From UMGS1649 sp045637095 (GTDB lineage Bacteria > Bacillota > Clostridia > TANB77 > CAG-465): DNA of 17,218 nucleotides. The notes under the pieces are model-generated. The model searched no databases. It had not been told where the DNA came from and was given only the letters and a program-made list of their open reading frames with translations. Location: the NCBI GenBank assembly GCA_045637095.1, contig JAZTYX010000042.1:1-17218 (forward strand). The letters run 5' to 3'. The translations under genes and the position numbers were made by a program. Positions 13,786 through 17,218 of the stretch are shown here, piece by piece. Position 1 is the stretch's first letter; each line of letters starts with the position of its first letter.

Positions 13786-13790
13786 AAAGA

Positions 13791-13831
13791 GAACCGTCTC
13801 AGCAATAGCTGAAACGGTTCATTTTGTTTTT
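13791..13831 (+). terminator. bidirectional terminator between tRNA-Ser and the WG-repeat gene
   Basis: GAACCGT pairs with ACGGTTC. After one mismatch the stem continues with TCAGC/GCTGA around an AATA loop. A T-rich tail follows on the plus strand (ATTTTGTTTTT), and a shorter TCTCTTTT follows on the minus strand, so it can end both the tRNA transcript and the convergent minus-strand operon. Confidence 0.85.
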
Positions 13832-13841
13832 GTAATAACTT

Positions 13842-14471
13842 TTAGTTCAAAGGTTGCATCTCGTTCGAGTCAAAGTAAAGAAAATATTCATTGCCTTTTG
13901 TGTCGATCCAGTAGGTTCTGTCAAATTTGGTGTTAGGGAATGTGATTTGAGCATATCCATATTCGTTGAAGCAGCTCATAGATTTGTATTTTATTTCACA
14001 AACTTCTTCTCCAGAGCTGTTAATAAAACCAAACTTTCCATCAAGTTCAACAACCGCATAGCCATAGAAGAAATCATGAATTCTATCATAAGTTCTTTTA
14101 GTAAGAGTTTCGAACTTGTTGTTGATGAGCATCCACTTCATGTTTTCATCTCTTACCCAGGCAACTCCGTTATTAAAATCGCAAGCGGCAGTGTAAATGA
14201 ACGGACACATTTCTTCGCCTTTGGTGTTAATATATCCAAATCCCAAACATTCGCAGTGTAAACCGCAAACATCAACAAACTTTCCGTTGGGAGCACCTAC
14301 AACAGCAAAGCCTTCCCAAAAAGTGCCCAGCCTTTTGTTATCTGGGAACTCATATTTGATAGGGCAAATTTCATTGCCGTTTTCATCAATAAATCCCCAT
14401 TTGTTACCGCTTCTTACTGCTGCAAAACCTGAGTAGAACTTAGATACATAATCATATTTATTGTTTTCCAT
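13842..14471 (-). CDS. WG-repeat protein
   Basis: The 209-residue product is built from diverged copies of the WG/beta repeat, in which GFA.V...GKWGFID..G.E..P.KY recurs. The clearest copies lie at 15-40 (GFAAVRSGNKWGFIDENGNE), 54-66, 101-118, 137-162 (GYAVVELDGKFGFINSSGEE) and 172-194. It has no signal peptide or membrane segment and is probably cytoplasmic. WG repeats form beta-rich, propeller-like or extended scaffolds and are usually taken as protein-binding; no enzymatic motif is seen. Several cysteines occur between repeats (68, 73 and 75 among them). The start ATG follows AAAGGATAATGCC. It is the last gene of the minus-strand block, 39 bases after the CoaB gene, and shares its higher GC. 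Confidence 0.88.
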   Translation of the reverse strand: MENNKYDYVSKFYSGFAAVRSGNKWGFIDENGNEICPIKYEFPDNKRLGTFWEGFAVVGAPNGKFVDVCGLHCECLGFGYINTKGEEMCPFIYTAACDFNNGVAWVRDENMKWMLINNKFETLTKRTYDRIHDFFYGYAVVELDGKFGFINSSGEEVCEIKYKSMSCFNEYGYAQITFPNTKFDRTYWIDTKGNEYFLYFDSNEMQPLN

Positions 14472-14510
14472 GGCATTATCCTTTTTGTTTTTATGTGAAA
14501 TGTTTTTTGT

Positions 14511-15278
14511 TTATTCAAAGATAAGATGTGAAATAACATTTGCAATTTCAGGTTTGGTATTGCATCTATGAAGAACACCATCCTTATTGATAATCATTGC
14601 AAAATGCTTACCACCGCCGATTCTATCAAGCAGATTTGCTACGATATAATCCGCGTTGTTCTTGTGAAGAAGGTTGCTTGCAACATCGAAAAGCTCATCT
14701 TCGCTTACGCCTTCAAGGAGTTTGAAACCAATGAGCTTGGTTGTAGGGCTCCATTTTTTGATACGTGAAATAACTTTTGGTGTAAGGTCAAGCATAACCA
14801 TAAGGTTTGGTTCATACGAAGAAATCTTGCTTTCGTCGTGAAGAACCGCCTTAGGAGCTGTGAGAATACTCATAAGCTTTTCACGTTTCTCTTCTGCGTT
14901 AAGATTTGTGAAATCTTCGCTTACAATCTCATCTACGATGTCCTCTGCGCGAACTACATATCTGCCCTTGTAGTCTCCAACGGCTGCGGAGTGTACGATG
15001 GCATCGATTCTGTAGTTTGTGAAAAGAGTATCCAAAGCTTGGATAAGGTCATCTGTAGATTCAACTGTAATGAATCTAATCTTATCGCTTGCTACTCTTG
15101 GCTTATACGAAAGCTTAGTTGAGATGTAGAAAAGATTTTCGATTTCGTCGCCGAAATTGGTAAGCACTGTGTCTGCAATGATGCTACCAAGAGCACCAGT
15201 AGACATGTTTGTGATTTTCATTACAGCGTCGATTCTTTCGTTTGTAGGGCCAGCATCAATAATAATGTTCTTTTTCAT
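14511..15278 (-). CDS. coaB: stand-alone phosphopantothenate--cysteine ligase (CoaB)
   Basis: CoaB joins 4'-phosphopantothenate to cysteine using a nucleoside triphosphate (CTP in most bacteria), a step in coenzyme A synthesis. Most bacteria fuse it to CoaC; this 255-residue form is separate, as in streptococci and enterococci. Visible family blocks are DAGPTNERID (8-17), ITNMSTGALG (22-31), IVHSAAVGDY (94-103), LTPKVISRIKKWSP (165-178), LIGFKLLEGV (182-191) and NNADYIVANLL (207-217). The start ATG follows GGAGGATTTTATT. It is 14 bases after the hydrolase gene and cotranscribed with it. No coaC decarboxylase is present in the window. It could instead be a paralogue with a changed substrate, because an essential coaBC gene may exist elsewhere. 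The fold assignment is firm; the exact reaction is less so. Confidence 0.82.
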   Translation of the reverse strand: MKKNIIIDAGPTNERIDAVMKITNMSTGALGSIIADTVLTNFGDEIENLFYISTKLSYKPRVASDKIRFITVESTDDLIQALDTLFTNYRIDAIVHSAAVGDYKGRYVVRAEDIVDEIVSEDFTNLNAEEKREKLMSILTAPKAVLHDESKISSYEPNLMVMLDLTPKVISRIKKWSPTTKLIGFKLLEGVSEDELFDVASNLLHKNNADYIVANLLDRIGGGKHFAMIINKDGVLHRCNTKPEIANVISHLIFE

Positions 15279-15292
15279 AATAAAATCCTCCG

Positions 15293-16150
15293 TTAAAGTA
15301 AATTTTTTGTAACTACACCACAGGGGGTGTTAAGGTAGTTATCGCTTCTTCCAAACCTAGAGATTTCACGTCCAATTGCATATTTGCCATATGCAAAAGA
15401 AGGAGTATCTTTATCCAGAGTAAGGATGCTTGCATTATGGTCAAGAGACTCGATACCTTCCTCCTTCATCCAATCCTTTTCATGATACTGGATAGGACCA
15501 AAGATATAGCTTCTTCCATAGCGGTTGGTTTCATCTCCACGAATTCTATTTGCTACAAAAGAGTAAATAAATTCGTTATGGTTGTGGATTGCGCGTGACT
15601 CATCCATAAATACAGTTGGATTAGAATTGCTACAAGGAACAATGAAGCCAAATAGATTTTTGGAAAGTTCAGAATCTCTTGCAATAAGATATGCAGTTTC
15701 GTAATATTCCAAACAGTTAAGGATATATACTTTATTCCCTTTAACATAGAATTCATGTTCATGAAGATAATCTTTAATGAATTCATTTGGAGTAATCTTT
15801 GGTGCAAATCTTACCATGGGTTCACTTCCGCAAGGGAATCTTTTGGCGATTAAATAAAGCTCGCCATTTTGATAGATTGTAGTGTAGTTGGTTGTTCCTG
15901 CGTAGATGCTACCAAAAACAATTAGCTTACCTGTTTTTGAAAGTTCAAGCATTGTATCTGCGTATTCTTTGGTCGCAGACATTTCAGGAAAAACAACGAT
16001 GTCCGGATTTGTTTCTTTGATGATTTCGATACATCTTTTAATTTGTTTGTGGTAAGAATCATCTACTACGAGATAATCCTTTTCATGTGTGCATTTGATG
16101 TGTAATTTCAATTGAAATACGAGTACCTCTAAATAATTATTTGTTAGCAT
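15293..16150 (-). CDS. carbon-nitrogen hydrolase (nitrilase superfamily)
   Basis: This is a nitrilase-superfamily enzyme that should cleave an amide-type C-N bond through a Glu-Lys-Cys triad. With the chosen start the product is 285 residues. Glu56 lies in DIVVFPEMSA, Lys103 in LIAKRFPCGSEP, and Cys146 in VYILNCLEYYE, in the usual order and spacing. A following IVPCSNSNP matches the conserved strand after the catalytic cysteine. I chose ATG 16150-16148, five bases after a perfect GGAGGTG, over the upstream in-frame ATG at 16195, whose extra 15 codons contain that ribosome binding site. The substrate cannot be read; the divergence from well-known amidase groups is marked. It heads the minus-strand operon with coaB and the WG-repeat gene and faces a LysR-type regulator. 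Confidence 0.8.
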   Translation of the reverse strand: MLTNNYLEVLVFQLKLHIKCTHEKDYLVVDDSYHKQIKRCIEIIKETNPDIVVFPEMSATKEYADTMLELSKTGKLIVFGSIYAGTTNYTTIYQNGELYLIAKRFPCGSEPMVRFAPKITPNEFIKDYLHEHEFYVKGNKVYILNCLEYYETAYLIARDSELSKNLFGFIVPCSNSNPTVFMDESRAIHNHNEFIYSFVANRIRGDETNRYGRSYIFGPIQYHEKDWMKEEGIESLDHNASILTLDKDTPSFAYGKYAIGREISRFGRSDNYLNTPCGVVTKNLL

Positions 16151-16218
16151 ATTATCACCTCCACTGATAGTATAACTCTGTAAATGCCATAACACAAATA
16201 CATAATATTTATATAAAC

Positions 16219-16235
16219 CATAACTAATAGTTATG
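16219..16235. promoter_or_regulatory. LysR-type operator palindrome
   Basis: CATAACTA-A-TAGTTATG is a perfect inverted repeat of eight bases with a one-base centre, and contains T-N11-A (T16221 to A16233), the usual LysR-family recognition pattern. It lies between the divergent regulator and hydrolase genes and ends six bases before the regulator's -35 element, so it is well placed for autoregulation and for control of the operon. Confidence 0.75.
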
Positions 16236-16241
16236 ATAAAC

Positions 16242-16270
16242 TTGAAAAGAGATAAACGGAGTAGTATAAT
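16242..16270 (+). promoter_or_regulatory. promoter of the LysR-type regulator
   Basis: TTGAAA (16242-16247), a 17-base spacer and TATAAT (16265-16270) precede the start codon by 17 bases, giving a leader of only about ten bases. Confidence 0.75.
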
Positions 16271-16287
16271 TATCTTGGTGATATATT

Positions 16288-17202
16288 ATGGGAAACGATA
16301 TAGATTTAAACTTATACAAAGTCTTTTATACAGTAGCAACTGTTGGAAATATAACTAAAGCAGCAGAAGAGTTGTATATTTCTCAACCGGCTGTAACTAA
16401 GGCAATACACACATTAGAAACAAACTTAGGAGGAGTCCTTTTTATACGTACTAAAAAAGGTGTTACTCTAACTGAAGAAGGAAAGGTTTTATTAGGATAT
16501 GTGAAAAACATATTAACTGAAGCAAGAAATGCAGAGAACAAATTTAATTCTTTAATTAAATTAGAGGAAGGTAAGATTAGAATAGGAGCAAGTGCTACTG
16601 TATCTAAACACTTTTTGATGCCATATATAGCAGAGTTTCATAGGATGTATCCTAATATAGATATTGAGATAACAAATGAGCTTACAGTAAACCTTATGAG
16701 CGATTTAAGAAATGGATATGTAGATTTTCTAGTTACCAACTTACCAACTAAAGAAGCTCTAGATATGGACATAACTGTTTGTGCTAAGCTTCATGATACT
16801 TTTGCTGTAAGTGAAAAGTATTTACCAAGGGAAGAAAATAAAGAGAAAGTATATGCATTAAATGAACTTCTTGATCATAAAATAGTAACACAAAAAGAAC
16901 CTTCTAATACAAGAGCATTTCTAAACCATTATATGAAATCTAATGGTATAGACTTTAAACCAGATATTGAGATAGTAAGTTATGCGTTAGTTACTGAATT
17001 TGTGAAAGCTGGATTTGGTATAGGATATATAACTAAAGAATTTGCAAAAGGGGAACTTGAAAGAGAAGAAATTTATGAACTTAAAGTTGTTCCTAAAATA
17101 GAATCAAGAGAATTAGGAATAGTAACACTAAAAAACAGTGCATTAAATTATGCGGCAAGTAAATTTGTTGAAATAATATTAAAAGATATTAAAGAAAAGT
17201 AA
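16288..17202 (+). CDS. LysR-family transcriptional regulator
   Basis: This 304-residue LysR-type regulator has an N-terminal winged helix-turn-helix (about 6-65: LYKVFYTVATVGNITKAAEE, LYISQPAVTKAIHTLE, LFIRTKKGVTLTEEG) and a linker helix. A C-terminal effector-binding domain follows in two halves (from about 93, GKIRIGASATVSKHFLMPYI, to VKAGFGIGYI near 245). Length and layout are normal and complete. The start ATG is close to its own promoter and has a weak TTGGTGA ribosome binding site. It is divergent from the hydrolase-coaB-WG operon and separated by 137 bases containing a LysR-type palindrome, so it most likely controls that operon and itself. Its base composition is AT-rich like the core genes, in contrast to the operon. 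The effector is unknown. Confidence 0.95.
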   Translation: MGNDIDLNLYKVFYTVATVGNITKAAEELYISQPAVTKAIHTLETNLGGVLFIRTKKGVTLTEEGKVLLGYVKNILTEARNAENKFNSLIKLEEGKIRIGASATVSKHFLMPYIAEFHRMYPNIDIEITNELTVNLMSDLRNGYVDFLVTNLPTKEALDMDITVCAKLHDTFAVSEKYLPREENKEKVYALNELLDHKIVTQKEPSNTRAFLNHYMKSNGIDFKPDIEIVSYALVTEFVKAGFGIGYITKEFAKGELEREEIYELKVVPKIESRELGIVTLKNSALNYAASKFVEIILKDIKEK

Positions 17203-17218
17203 ATATATATTGTATTTT

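Noticed and set aside
13691..13936. Plus-strand frame of 81 codons
   Set aside because: It reads through the second tRNA-Ser and its terminator.
13854..15122. Plus-strand frames of 66-135 codons
   Set aside because: They are antisense shadows of the WG-repeat and CoaB genes, which show clear family motifs on the minus strand.
16169..16197. Minus-strand promoter TTGTGT-N17-TATACT for the hydrolase operon
   Set aside because: The -35 is poor and the predicted start would fall right at the ribosome binding site; kept only as a weak possibility.
13693..16260. tRNA-Ser(GCU) as an integration site with flanking att repeats
   Set aside because: I looked for a second copy of the tRNA 3' end near the far edge of the minus-strand block and found none, and no integrase gene is present.

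Overview
The window covers the chromosomal replication origin and its rightward flank in an AT-rich, Gram-positive bacterium, most likely a member of the Clostridia (Bacillota). The evidence is the very low GC of the core genes (roughly 30 percent by eye, with AGA arginine and TTA/CTT leucine codons dominating), GGAGG-type ribosome binding sites, sigma-A promoters of the TTGACA-N17-TATAAT type, and the gene order dnaN-dnaA / rpmH-rnpA-yidD-yidC-khpB(jag)-mnmE-mnmG-rsmG-parA-parB. I cannot assign a genus from the sequence.

Left arm (1-3110): dnaA and the start of dnaN lie on the minus strand and are cut off at the window edge. Two non-coding stretches, one on each side of dnaA, hold about sixteen DnaA boxes and form a bipartite oriC. 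The dnaA-dnaN gap also contains a strikingly regular TAG x6 tract (DnaA-trio) between a DnaA box and a TATA-rich unwinding stretch, which gives a readable basal unwinding module.

Right arm, core part (3111-13511): an unrecognised 158-aa gene with its own strong promoter follows oriC directly. Next come rpmH and rnpA (ribosome and RNase P), yidD and yidC (membrane protein insertion), khpB (RNA binding), mnmE and mnmG (tRNA wobble-uridine modification) and rsmG (16S rRNA methylation). An unrecognised 85-aa gene with its own promoter and terminator sits where many Bacillota carry noc. After it come parA and parB, a DUF4446 protein and a DUF3592-like membrane protein. Four CACGTG-centred parS-like sites are spread through khpB, mnmE, the rsmG start and parA, as expected for a ParB loading zone near oriC.

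Right arm, distal part (13512-17218): a strong promoter drives two tRNA-Ser genes (UGA and GCU) ending in a bidirectional terminator. Beyond it a three-gene minus-strand block (carbon-nitrogen hydrolase, stand-alone CoaB, WG-repeat protein) runs head-on to replication and is visibly richer in GC than its surroundings, which suggests an acquired islet. It is divergent from a LysR-family regulator, and the shared intergenic region holds a perfect 17-bp palindrome with the T-N11-A pattern of LysR-type operators.

The parts most worth following up are the perfect DnaA-trio tract, the parS-like cluster, the two orphan genes embedded in the replication/segregation region, and the hydrolase-CoaB-WG operon with its divergent regulator. 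No CRISPR array, insertion sequence or prophage was seen.
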